Assembly (NCBI RefSeq): GCF_040183065.1
Contig: NC_091126.1
Coordinates: forward strand, 147,152,204-147,216,203
Direction: 5' to 3'
DNA from: Periplaneta americana
Taxonomy: Eukaryota; Arthropoda; Insecta; Blattodea; Blattidae
Length of the DNA: 64,000 nt
In this document: positions 31,369 to 42,649 of the stretch, one piece after another
Position numbering within the stretch: the first letter of the stretch is position 1
Layout of the letters: each line of letters opens with the position of its first letter
Translations under genes and position numbers: made by a program
The notes under the pieces: model-generated
Databases searched by the model: none
Told to the model about the DNA's origin: nothing
What the model saw: only the letters and a program-made list of their open reading frames with translations

Positions 31369-34154
31369 CAGTGGCGTATACTGGTTTAAGGGTCTGGGCT
31401 ACCACTGACCCTATTATTACACAAAATATATTTTAAAAACCCTATAATAAAATTCCTTACCTATTTATATGTGAATTCCAGAAGTCTTGATTGGAACGAA
31501 AATACTTTGATGACTTCATCATTGAAATTACAGTTGGGCCGCTTGCGAAGTTTCTGTAGAAATGACTTTTCAAAGGACATCAGTGCCAAGCCGGATAAAC
31601 GTTCTTGTGTATGAGTTGATCTACAGTAGGATTTTATTCTCTTCAACAAAGAAAATGTTCTTTCTACCGATGCGGACGTAGCTGGTATTGTCACAATTAA
31701 TGTTGCCAATTTAAGGACTTCAGGAATAACTTGGTTCAGCTGGTTTTCATATATGGCAGATAATATTTCATGGATAGGTTTGTTCGAAAAATCAAAGACC
31801 TCTGCTGAATATATTACACTTAATTCATTTTTCAAACGTACTTAATTAAAGTGACTGTTATAAGACTGAAATAATTTGTTTAGTGCCTCATTCGGGAAGT
31901 TTTCTCTATAAGCAGAAAATTTTTGAGAATCCAGAACATGTGTGAACTGAAGCTTTCCATAATCAGAAAATCTGTCAGTAATTTCCATTTGCATAAGATC
32001 TAGTATGCTGTAGTACAGCTGCCTGTATTTCAATTCATCATCTCTTTTCTTCACTTTAATGGTGTTCCATTGTATTGTCTGAAGAATTTTCATTTTCCAT
32101 ATTACTCATATGGACGGAAACCCACTATGTCTGAACTCGGATATAGTATTTTTTAACTTTGATACCTCTTGCAAGCAGTATGCTATGTCTAGACTTCTTG
32201 TCTGAAGAATATTGTAGAGCACATCTGTATGTGCGAACACACTAGCATAGACTTCAAGAAGAAATATATTCTGAAACTATGTGAAAAAATACAAATATCC
32301 TTGAGCCTGCACAATTACATCATCATCCCAGTTTTCTTCAGAGTCATTACAAATGATATTTTCAAAGAAAGCAGTCAGTTGTTCTCTGTATTCCTTTACT
32401 GTATTTACAAGCCGAGATGTAAAATTCCATCTAGTTGGTGCTACTTTTGGGAGTTTCTTTTTCATAAATTCCTTGAGTTTTTCTGATCTTTTAGGAGATG
32501 ATGAGAAAAATGCAGCTAAACCCGACAGTGTTTTGAAAAAAATGCGGCATTTTGGAATGGATAAAGTAGTTTGTTGCAAAACTAAATTGAGAACATGGCT
32601 GTAACAATGGACAAATAGTGCTTGAGGATACTTTTCTTGAACTTTTGTTTTTAAGCCATTAATATTTGCCGCCATAACTGAAGCACCATCGTATGTCTGT
32701 GCAATTAACTTATTGCCGACACTGTATTCTGCTATAACACCTTCCACATGCTGAAACAAAGCAGCAGCAGTTTTGCCCGAACTGACATTTTTGAATCCTA
32801 TAAACCGTTCTTGAACATTGGCAGTACTGTCGACGTATCTTAAAACAGTGGACAATTGACTCTGATTAGAGCAGTCACTTGTTTCATCAACAACAATGGC
32901 CACAAAAGGTGCTTCTTCTAATTCAGATTTTATGTTCTTTATCATAACCTCACTTATAGCAAATATTAAGTCATTCTGAATTGCGGGAGAAGTACCACGA
33001 AATACTGTTGAACTCTCAAGATGATTGGCCAGTAAATGGTCAAATTCACTTAAGGAACTTAAATATTCAATATAATTTCCTCTATTGTCTGATTCCACAC
33101 TCTCGTTATGACCCCGAAAAGCCAATTCTTGTTTTCCTAGAAAGCAGACTGCGTTAATAAGACGCAGTAAAAGCTCCCGATTTTTTTTTTCACAAGAGCA
33201 TTGTGTTGGTTGATGTGTAGAGCTTTTTGCTTATCTAGCTGTAAATCAATTCTTGTCTTCCCAAAGTTTGCAAAGTTCATGCTACTATAAATATGAGCTT
33301 TTGATTTGTCGTGTTTTAGGACTGCCGTTCGAAGGGAGTTCATATTAGAAAACCCCTCTTTTGACCACACATTAGTTTCGCGGCTAAATAACAAACATGG
33401 CCAGCAAAATAGTTTAGACAGTTTAGAACTACCACACAACCAATTGCACTTACCATATGATGTTGAAGTGAAATGGCGTGTGTACTCACGCTGTTTTTCT
33501 TTTACGTCCATGGACAAATTTAACTCAGGAGTTGGTCTTTCCATTTTCACAATTTCAACTTTCTCGTTGTATGTACGATGGTTAAAAGGCACTTTTAATA
33601 AACCTTCTATTACACAGTCATTTTCAACATAAACCTCTCCAGAAACTTGTTCTGCCATATTTTTCACAATATCACTTAATTGGGAAATTAAAAACTTAAT
33701 AATTCACAATTAATATAACTCTTAGACACTCGAACAAATCACAAATTTAAAATACTGCACTGCAAGAACACAATCACATTAATGAGGTAGCGTACTAAGA
33801 TTTTGTTGCTTCGCGCCTTCCAAGGAACCGATCACGAGAGCGGCAACTCACCGCCTACATTGCACGATAGAAACTGAAGGGAGTGGGGGGATGGGCAGTT
33901 GTGCGATGTGAGCGGAAAGGTCACAGGCTACCCTTCGCGGCAGCGGTTTCTCCAGTGATGCCGCCTTGACAACTTGTTTCTTTTCGAGAGCAGAGAGCGC
34001 ATATAAATCTAACAATTACTTTAATTTTAATTACTGTGGTAAAACTAATACGGTAATACAAAATTATTACATTATGTTATATTATAAACTTTTTCTTTTG
34101 TAATTTCCTTGGGCTACCGCCGGTAGCCCCGGTAGTCCGCAAAATATGCCCCTG
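31369..34154 (-). mobile_element. Near full-length hAT transposon, 2.8 kb, perfect 8-bp TSD
   Basis: The ends cagtggcgtatactgg and, on the reverse strand, caggggcatattttgcgg are flanked by the exact duplication ctatcagc (31361-31368, 34155-34162). It carries a hAT transposase with few frameshifts. Its termini define the MITEs at 22946-23149 and 30496-30690. It inserted into a LINE 5' region. Low decay and perfect TSD suggest recent activity. Confidence 0.96.
31461..33667 (-). pseudogene. hAT transposase (ZMYM1/DUF4371-like), few frameshifts
   Basis: Reading leftward, 33667-33137 holds the start (MAEQVSGEVY at the second Met) and a TTF-type zinc finger (YGKCNWLCGSSKLSKLFCWP, CLLFSRE, HDKSKAH). 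33125-32277 is a 282-residue frame with the DUF4371 and RNase-H-like region (NDLIFAISEVMIKNIKSELE, AIVVDETSD, VHCYSHVLNLVL, VAPTRWNF). 32093-31842 and 31835-31461 hold the end with the hAT dimerisation domain (SASVERTFSLLKRIKSYCRS, LSGLALMSFEKSFLQKL). Breaks lie near 33130, between 32277 and 32093, and at 31838. Total length, about 700 codons, is normal for the family. The few lesions could be recent mutations or assembly errors. The host counterpart ZMYM1 is domesticated from such elements, but TIRs and TSD show this is a transposon. Confidence 0.93.
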
Positions 34155-34199
34155 CTATCAGCAACCTGAGGATGCACAATGTCGTGGTGATTGGGACCC

Positions 34200-35547
34200 A
34201 CAATACATGGATGTATTTATGTATTTTCCGATTATATTCAAAGGTAGAACTAGAATTTAATATCACTGTCAACTTATTAAGTATGTTTAATTCAGTACAT
34301 ATTGCAAATTTTTAATGAGCAGAACATGATCAGATCTACCAGCTTAAATTATACAAAATATTTGGGGGGGGGGGGTCTGCCAAAATGAAATGTGAGCTTT
34401 AAGGAGTCCGTAGCACTCAAAAGATTGGAAACCACTGAACTGATATATGTACAGTAAGAGTAGAGTATTAATAAGCTTTTGAATTTGAATTTTTTAATTT
34501 CCAAATTTTCTTATTTCTATGCATAGTATACATACAGTAGTACAGTACATGTACGAAGGCCTATGTTTGAAAAATGTTTAGTTTATTTTAAAATAAATTT
34601 GTTCTTTTAACATGTACAATATGTAGTATACTAAACCATGTAAAGCACCTATGTTTCCAGTTTAACCTAATTTTCGTTTAAACGAACCACCCTTGGTCTC
34701 GTTAAATTTGGTTGAACGAAACAAGTGTATAGGAGAAAGTTTGATAAAATAGGGTACCTAAGTTTTAATTATTATACTGAAGACTTAAGTGAGTTGAGAA
34801 AAATAATATTTTGTAGTAGCATATGAGAATGCTTAGCCATTCTACAGACATGTTTGAAATTGTATTACCTATAGTACTTTCTTGTAAAATGCAGGATTTT
34901 TAAAACAACAAAATATCCTGTTTTGGAGGACCAGTAGGATAACACAAGGTACAATCTTAAGAGTTAAAAATAATTCATAATTGCTTTGTACTAAACAGTA
35001 GTTAGATATAATTTACTGTTATTTCAGATTTGCAAATGACATGAAATGTTGATTTTTGTAAAAGAGCAAATACTGTTATTGCAAGTTATCTTGAACCTTA
35101 CATCCCCTAAGTCTGTCTTTCGAACTGCTCGGTACGGCATGTACTCATCAATGTAACGGCATGGCAAGGATGCCCCTCCCTCAGCTAACGTGACTCTTTT
35201 CAGAAAACGTTGGTTCTTTCACTTCACGGCTCTCTACTGTAAAAGAACTTGGTTCAATACAGACATCATCTCACGACACTCTGGTTTTGAGAGAACATAG
35301 CCTCGTAGCAGGTTTTAATTAACCTATAATGAGTAAGTATTTAAATATAATCGTGTGTACATTCCTCCTCTCTCATCCGAGCTCAGGACGGCAATGACGG
35401 AGTTACTACAGCTATTTCTATACATTATCTAGGCCTACATGACTTACACCTATGGCTGATATGTACATATTCCTATAACAATATTTTACAGGCTTATTAT
35501 TTGAATTTACATTAATATACAATTATATACAATCCATATCCCTATCA
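34200..35547. other. Nothing recognised
   Basis: AT-rich sequence with a G11 run near 34363. A GC-richer part near 35100-35290 has no identifiable feature. Confidence 0.5.
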
Positions 35548-36116
35548 TTGTGCCATCATCGTCATCGTCATCGTCATCTTCATCGCTTGATCCAAAATTG
35601 ATTATTATTTCGTCAATGGCATCATCCATTTGGAATTATCTTCTTAAACGTAGGTACTACTTTCTGAACAAGATAGAATTCTTCGATTGTATCCCGAATG
35701 ACATGTTGATTGAAGTCGTCCACTTGAACTTTACACAAGTCCTAATTCTGGAATGAAATAGTATGTTTTGCAGAACTATAACAAAATAACTTACAACAGT
35801 AATTCATTATGTCGCTCACAGTACACACTATTGTACATAACTATTATAGCAATAATTTCTAAACATTACATACCTATTCTTTCCCGGAATAGTGTGAGGT
35901 TCAATCGGTTGTAATTCAATATTATTCTTAATTCTCTTCACGGAACTAATACTTTTGCCAGAGTAGTTAGCCGCTCTCTCATATTCCTTATCAAGAGGTT
36001 CCAGCAAACATTTATTTAATTTTTCCTCCTCGCAACACTTATATTTGCGATCATTTCTCTTTCTCCGCTGTGGATAACAGTGTTACTTTTTTGCGCGGTG
36101 GTGTGATTTCACCATA
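35548..36116 (-). pseudogene. Tc1/IS630-like transposase relic, N-terminal half
   Basis: Reading leftward from 36116 the frame gives MVKSHHRAKK then NYSGKSISSVKRIKNNIELQ and HTIPGKNR, the first helix-turn-helix and linker. From about 35755 it continues DLCKVQVDDFNQHVIRDTIE, EFYLVQKVVPTFKKIIP, the second helix-turn-helix block (D.FD...IR..I..FY...K.VPTL..LL) of insect Tc1-like transposases. The 110 bases between the parts could be a small intron or an insertion. The phases I tried do not join cleanly. The DDE domain is absent. Confidence 0.65.
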
Positions 36117-36299
36117 ATTACTACCATGTGGTTGCTGCTCTATGTTAACACTACTGGTATGCAGTGAAGGAAATAGTTCTATGTTTTTTTGACAAGAGAT
36201 TATGATGCGGAGTATGCGCAAACAACTCAGTTGGCTCCACCCACATTACGCACTTCCTTCCCTCTGCCCCCGCTCAGGAAGTTCAAGATAACTTGCAAT

Positions 36300-36656
36300 G
36301 ACAGTAGTAACAGTGAGTTTTGCAATGAACTTATCACCTACAAATTCATGCCCGTCTTCAGTAGTGGAAAAGAAACAAAATTATTAATCGAAGTACAAAA
36401 ATTACAACATTTGACCATAAAAATACAAACAAAGTGTCCATGTTTTCTACACCACAAAGAAATTTTAGACATTAATTTTTGTAAAAGAATAAATAGTAAC
36501 AGTGCATTTTAGAATAAACTTACTACCTACAACTTCAAGCACGTCATCAGTAGTGAAAAAGAGACAAAACGATTAATTGAAATACAAAAATTACACAATT
36601 TGACAAAAATTACGAACAAAACTGTCCAAGTTATCTTCTTCCTCATGTGTCGAAAA
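36300..36656. repeat. Diverged tandem duplication, ~200-bp period
   Basis: The block 36308-36455 (aacttatcacctacaaa, gtcttcagtagtggaaaaga) recurs at 36508-36650 (aacttactacctacaac, gtcatcagtagtgaaaaaga). The unit is also rich in aatacaaaaattaca. It is not coding in any consistent frame. Confidence 0.7.
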
Positions 36657-36719
36657 TGTAATTTAACACACTGTATCCATGCCTCACTGGATGCAGAGTT
36701 GGAAAACAAATCACTGCAA

Positions 36720-37346
36720 TACAAACTTGCATCTGGGTCATCCTCGCTTTTCGAGTCTGAGCTTTCCTCCCATCTGTTAAGGGAGTTCTTGGATTTTTTT
36801 AAATAAAGATTTTGCAGATGATGGTTTTGTCACCAGCTTCACTTTGCAGATATTTCTTTCTCATTAGCTGCAGCCAACTCAGTTTTACATGGATGCGATG
36901 TTCAGACTGCAGTTTTCCCACATTGTCTGTAGGTTGTTTCCTCCCATTCTGCTTGAGGAAGGCCTGCAATGTCTCTTGGACAAATGGTGAAACTGGAAGT
37001 GCTAGGATGGCAATTTGGTCCCCTCTTCGTTTTTGACGGCAAAACTAAAATTTGTCACCAAGAAGAGATTTTTCATACAATCATTACACAAATAATAATA
37101 TTCCTTTAATTTCAATGTCAACTTTGTAATGATAGCAAGTGACTAAGAGTGGGAAATGAGTGAAAAATGACTTGAAAATCAATGCTATTTATACTACTTC
37201 TTGCATGCATTCGGATCCTCATATTTCCAAGATACCATACCACAGCTCCCACATTAATGGAGTGTTCTTGCTGAAATACAAATTCAATTTAAATTTAAAA
37301 TATGTCCATTTTGAATCTTGCATCACTACTTTTAACACTTGAATAT
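36720..37346. other. Unrecognised; possible decayed coding on minus strand
   Basis: The minus strand around 37040-36800 reads GDQIAILALPVSPFVQETLQ and HVKLSWLQLMRKKYLQ with one stop nearby. It looks like real but decayed coding sequence, probably of a mobile element. I cannot assign a family. Confidence 0.3.
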
Positions 37347-37475
37347 AAGTAATTAACTAGCAGACTTACTTGTGTTAATTATGTAAGTTTGTGCGGCTTA
37401 CAGCTGTTTCGGTGCTTCATCACACCATCCTCAGAGCCTACTAGATCCCAGCGTCATCTCAAACTTTTCTGCCTG

Positions 37476-37705
37476 TTATGTGGGTGCGTTTGATTGTTGA
37501 AAGGTGTTGAAAAGTGGAGTCGAATAGTGTGTGTATACTGAAATTGATCTGTGTGTTGAGAATTTGATCGGGGTGTGTTTGTATATTTTGTATTGTTTTA
37601 GTGTGTTGAGTTTTTGGTTCTTGGGTTGTATGTGTAGGATTTCCATGTCCACATTTATGTTATTGTATGTATGTTTAGCATTGGTTATGTGATCGGTGTA
37701 GATGG
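37476..37705 (-). pseudogene. Penelope-like C-terminus (GIY-YIG region), left copy
   Basis: The translation gives IYTDHITNAKHTYNNINVDM, EILHIQPKNQKLNTLKQYKI, YKH. The pattern H(I/L)...HTY......ILHI..K...LNTLE...IY is that of the GIY-YIG endonuclease end of Penelope-like retroelements. The reverse transcriptase and the GIY-YIG tyrosines are not present. After YKHT the frame shifts. Confidence 0.8.
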
Positions 37706-37716
37706 TAGATGGTTTG

Positions 37717-37902
37717 GCCGTCAAAACACTACAACAATACGAAATATACAAACACACTAAAACACACCCCGATCAAATTCTCAACACACAGATCAATTTC
37801 AGTACACACACACTATTTGACTCCACTTTTCAATACCTTTCAACAATCAAACGCACCCACATAACAGGCAGAGAAGTTCGAGATAACGCCGGGATCTAGT
37901 AG
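37717..37902 (+). pseudogene. Penelope-like C-terminus, right copy
   Basis: The frame reads VKTLQQYEIYKHTKTHPDQI, LNTQINFSTHTLFDSTFQYL up to a stop at 37900. It is the same protein end as the left copy, on the opposite strand and without its frameshift. The shared part starts at LNTL/VKTL, which marks the junction of the inverted copy. Confidence 0.8.
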
Positions 37903-38217
37903 GCTCTGAGGATGGTGTGATGAAGCGCCGAAACAGCTGTAAGCTGCACAAACTTACATAATTAACACGAGTAAGTCTGCTAGTTAATCAATTACTTAAA
38001 ATATGTATTAACTTTGTGATTTCCCTTAAATATGATAGTGGGATTCGAAATGAAGTGGTCGGAACAAAGAGCCATTCAACAGTACAAACATTTATTATAG
38101 GCTGGTTTCTCACACTCTTCTGTAACACACACACTGTTTCCAACATGCAACATTGTTGCAAGAACGTTATCAAACTCTCACATGTTTCTCTGTCACATAT
38201 CCACACCTCTGCCACAC

Positions 38218-38637
38218 TTATATTAGTATGTCTTTGAGGACAGGTGAATGAAACTGTTGATACACAAAAGAATGCAATGTTATTATGAAGCACCTATCGT
38301 GCAATGTGTCTGGAATATTTTTACAGATGATTTTATGTCTGAAATACTCTTCTAGCTTTCGAATTACAATTTTATGTTGCCTAAAAAAATACATATCCAA
38401 GGGTTGCAAAAATCTTGTAGTTTTTGGAGGGATAATTTGTTTTAATTGTCTTACCATGTAAAGTATTGATTATTCCTTCAAAAGTAAATATAATATCTGA
38501 CTACTCCAGGAATCCAGTAGTAGCAGTGTGTCTTTCTTAATATCTGGGAGAAATACATCTCTTAACCATCTTCTCACATGATGTTTTGTCAGTTTACCAG
38601 AACTACGTGCGTCGACCACATTAAATGGCGTTGTTTT
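38218..38637 (-). pseudogene. pogo/Tigger-like DDE transposase relic
   Basis: Reading leftward: TTPFNVVDARSSGKLTKHHV, RRWLRDVFLPDIKKDTLLLL, DSWSS, then after a break IPPKTTRFLQPLDMYFFRQH and KIVIRKLEEY. DSWSS and IPP.TT..LQPLD..FFR are the second and third catalytic blocks of pogo-class DDE domains. The third catalytic residue corresponds to the D of QPLD. Upstream HTH parts and TIRs were not found. Confidence 0.75.
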
Positions 38638-39270
38638 ACTTTAGGTTCATATTCCCTTTTTGGTTCTTGAAAGAATAGTAGCCTATGTACAATCCTGTTC
38701 CTAGACTTCCAGCTGCATATCTATGGATTTGGGTGCATGAACGAGTGAACGATACTATTGGTTGCACTACTCCTCCATTAATATGAGTTAAATATAAACG
38801 GAGATCTGGTAAATGATGAAAAAGAGGTCCTTAACTGCTGAAGTCATATTTTGTAACCTTACTGGAAGGTAGAGAAAGTAATCAAATGGTGCAGACAGAT
38901 GAAGATAAGTGAGGCTATTAAACAACTTGATGTCCAATATACTGAATAGTTTTCCTCTTTCTTAAGTTGGTATTTGTACTCACCCCAGGATAGTAGCGTA
39001 GGCTGCAGTAAGCCTCCCTGCAAAAACAAACCACCACTCCTCACAACAGAAAAGTTGAACTAAGCTGATTCTAAACTTAAAGAGAATGCTTTATGTTTAC
39101 TTCTTATTTTTCACATTAGGACGATGCCTATTAATATAGAACTCCTTTCTATGTTGATATCAACGTAAAAAAGTAATTTCTTAAATTCATTTTTTTACGT
39201 TTTTGAACTAATAGCTCATTTTTATATTTTTTCGGCATTTTTGGTCATTTTTAATACTTTGAAGAACTCC
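38638..39270. other. Nothing further recognised
   Basis: AT-rich sequence. It may include the decayed upstream part of the pogo-like relic, but I cannot show it. Confidence 0.4.
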
Positions 39271-39470
39271 TAGATCATTTGGAATGCATTTTACTTTCTT
39301 CTTTACCGATAGGTCTGTTAAATCATTTTATAACCAAATAGGTCAGTAGTAATTATCTACTGAATAAGTCAATAACAGTGAAGTATGAATTTTATAGTTT
39401 GGAACAGACTATAAAGTCCATACCTCATTCCACTGAAGGCTTCATATTCACACAACGTAAGTAACATAAA
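39271..39470. repeat. Direct repeat, copy 1 (200 bp)
   Basis: It starts tagatcatttggaatgcatt and ends attcacacaacgtaagtaa. A copy, about 95% identical, lies 973 bases downstream at 40244-40443 in the same orientation. Confidence 0.93.
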
Positions 39471-40243
39471 ATGCTTGACAGCAGCTTAGTTTAAGTGAAG
39501 ACTTTGACCGTTACTGTTCTTTTGTCAGTACGAGGATGTCTTTAGAATTTATGTTTGGAAGGGGGAAAACTTTCACCATTTCCTGGACAGGACGTTGTGT
39601 CCTCAACATGATTCTGAAGGGATGTCTACTGTAGAAGACAGTATTTTTAACACAAATATTGCATGAATGCACGCTGCACCCACAATTTGTTTCGTCATTC
39701 ACACTCCCTCATCTGGATGATTTGGTAACAAAAGTGAAGCGAGGAAGGAGGAGGAGGTAGAGAATGAAGGCAATGACATGGACCACCCCTGATTGAAACA
39801 CATTGTAAACCCTCATTAAAATCTATAATTTTCCCTCAAAACCTTCATTTTGTTGCATGTTCTTTTCCTTTATCTTAGGCAAATTCCAGGAAGGTACCTC
39901 CTCTCTGTGAGATTTGCAGGGCAGTCATTGAAACAAGGTGACTAATTTTTAAGAAATTGTGGTCTGAGTACAGTGAATAATATTTAAATGTCATTTTCTT
40001 TCAATTTTTTGTCATTTTTCTATTAGTGTAAGGGCATTTTAATGATCATTTTAAGTAAATTTTTAGGTCATCAACATCCGCCCCCTAGTTATCAATAAAA
40101 ATTAGTTTATTATGTACAGCATTAGACACAAAAAAGTGACTGCTCTCCTGCACTGTGAATTTGTCCAAGTCTGCTTCAGGCAGCATGGTTCACACAACTA
40201 TGGAAAGGATGTTTATTTTGCACCTAATTTACCCTTGAACTTT
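39471..40243. other. Segment between direct repeats
   Basis: The 773 bases contain no recognised domain. A frame at 39511-39702 (minus) has several cysteines (NCGCSVHSCNIC) but no family I know. No primer-binding-site-like or polypurine sequence was convincing. Confidence 0.4.
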
Positions 40244-40443
40244 TAGATCATTTGGAATGCATTTTACTTTCTTCTTTACTGATAGGTCTATTAAATCATT
40301 TTCTAATCAAATAGGTCAGTAGTAATTATCTACTGAATAAGTCAATAACAGCGAAGTATGAATGTTATAGTTTGGAACAGACTCTAAAGTCCATCCCTCA
40401 TTCCACTGAAGGCTTCATATTCACACAACGTAAGTAATATAGA
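40244..40443. repeat. Direct repeat, copy 2 (200 bp)
   Basis: Second copy of 39271-39470 with only scattered substitutions. Boundaries are sharp on both sides. Confidence 0.93.
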
Positions 40444-40717
40444 ATATTCGTTATAGAATATTCATAATACCTGACCTTAAACAGATAGAAAAAGCAACAA
40501 ACAAAACAAAGGAAAAACAGAGCGGAGTCGTGCATAAGAAATTCATTCACATGTAAACTTAAGCTCTCGTGGAATCAACCTAAGTCTTCCAAAAGGGACT
40601 TAGCATATGGCAGCTGATCATTTTTTTGCCTAAGACTGTACATGTAACATCTTTCTACATTACTGGTTTGACCTTTGTTCCTTTAATACTGTATTACAGG
40701 ATCAAAAACTAATAGCG

Positions 40718-40800
40718 CTCTCACCCTCCGTATTATCTGGATTTTTTCTTATCCAAATTGTCCTCAGCCCGTATAGTCCAGATAATCGGGACTCTTCTGT
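40718..40800. mobile_element. pogo/Tigger-like terminus fragment
   Basis: On the reverse strand it begins cagaagagtcccgattatct and contains a second attatc motif, typical of Tigger-like ends. TA follows at the right. The other end was not found. Confidence 0.45.
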
Positions 40801-40802
40801 AT

Positions 40803-42446
40803 TTAACATTAATTGGTTGTATAGATGCTCTATGAAAACTTATGAAACAGCATTTTTAACATTCAATGCTAAATTATTTATTACTGGTATATTCCAGATG
40901 ACGAGGTTGTGTATATCATGTGATGCAATTAAAATTATGTCATAGCATATACATTACTATGTGCAATAAAAAATAGTACTTACATGCCTTCAGAGTTTAT
41001 CAGTTCATTAAAACATATCTTCCACAATTATACCTAATTTTAGGTTTCATGCTATTCTTTTATGCCTACAACTAATAAAAGTTGGTAAGTATAAAACGTA
41101 AATAGCATTCTCACGCAGTACACCAGTATAGAATAGAGTATGTGTAGTGTGGTAGCACTCTAGTGGAGGAAGGAGTGGGGACACAATTGCTTCAACATTT
41201 ATGATACACTAGCCTATCTATCCCTGCAATATCTTTGGATCTGCTCTTGCATACTGCTCGTGTGCGGTGAAGAGTATTCCTGCACAAAGAACAGGAGTTG
41301 GTTACCACTGTTCTAGACTGTAAAAGCAATGACATAAGGCAATTAACAAATATAGCACATAATTTACCCATCAAGGTCTAAGCAAACTCATCTGGATCTA
41401 AAAGCATGTTATGTGACAAAATTAAATTTTAACTGACTGAAAATCGCAAAAAATTTCAGTTCAACTAAATAATAACATGACCAAGATTTAGAACGAAATC
41501 ATTAGTAAGCAATAAAGTTTATTGCTATCAGGACAACATTTACTGCTCAGAACAGTCAGAGATGTATACTGAGGTTAAGGTTCATGAATCATCTTCCAAC
41601 ATGAGAATCTCTCAAGAGGGAGAAGAAATTACTTCTGTCAACAGAAAAAATGTTAAAACAGTGAAAAAAAGTATAACTTCGGCATTATATTGGTTCTATT
41701 GACATTTCAAACAAAGTTGCATTTCTTTTTTTTGCCAGTCTGCATATTTGTGCGTTACACTAAACTATATTAAAATATTACAATGAACTATTTTACACAA
41801 ATGTAATGGAGGAAACCTGAATTTGAGACTGACTTTTTGTTACACTTGGCATTCAGTATGGTAGGATACAATGTCATAAAGAGTGCATTATTTTGTTGCT
41901 CACAGTTTTCTGAATCGTATTTTATTTTTCAAATCAATACTGAGTTTACATACAATTAATGAACTATTTCTATTTTAATCTTATATAAAACATTACATTC
42001 ATAATCTAGGACTTCTCATTAATATTCATTTTATCGCTTAAATTACATCTCCAAAAATGTATTTGTTCAAGTGTTGAAATCCATTTAGTCGGTTAATGTT
42101 TATCAGAGGACTTCACCTCCACACAAAACATGTTTTCTACAATGTTACATATCGTCAGTATATATTAAAGAATTAAAAATTATTTTATTTAAGTCATACA
42201 CAAAAGAAAAAACAAACAAGTGCTCTTATATAAAAATTTCATTTCACTTCAAATGCTAACTAAACAATATAACTACATAAAAAAATAAAAATAGAAAAGA
42301 AATAATGATACACACTCTCACATGCACGGCTCTCTCAAAATAAACAAGTTACAATGATGACCCACAACATCCAATATAAAGAAATGGGAAATTTGGACCA
42401 AAACATTTAGTAAAAGTGCTGGTGGAAGTGATGAAAGCAGCAGTAT
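40803..42446. other. Nothing recognised
   Basis: 1.6 kb of AT-rich sequence with no supported feature. Confidence 0.5.
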
Positions 42447-42447
42447 T

Positions 42448-42526
<79 letters not shown>

Positions 42527-42567
42527 GGGTAGTTACTACAGTTGTGGTGGTGGTGGTGGTGGTGGTG

Positions 42568-42632
<65 letters not shown>
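42447..42632. repeat. Compound (GTA)n (GTG)n (GTA)n microsatellite
   Basis: A gtagta run of about 80 bases, a gtggtg run of about 35 and another gtagta run of about 55 are joined, with two gttactacagt interruptions. The long threonine frame on the minus strand is an artefact of the repeat. Confidence 0.97.
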
Positions 42633-42649
42633 TACTACAGTCATGGTGG

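Larger units (their letters stand above)
37347..37998. mobile_element. Penelope-like palindrome with GIY-YIG remnants
   Basis: The arms at 37347-37607 and 37721-37998 are inverted copies, about 90% alike by eye. Each arm codes, reading outward, for the C-terminal end of a Penelope-like protein, followed by a ctctgaggatg...gccgaaac terminal motif. The left arm carries about 90 more bases of unique coding sequence next to the centre. The arrangement is two 5'-truncated copies joined head to head. Confidence 0.85.

Noticed and set aside
42318..42644. 108-residue threonine-rich frame on the minus strand
   Set aside because: It is the translation of the GTA/GTG microsatellite.
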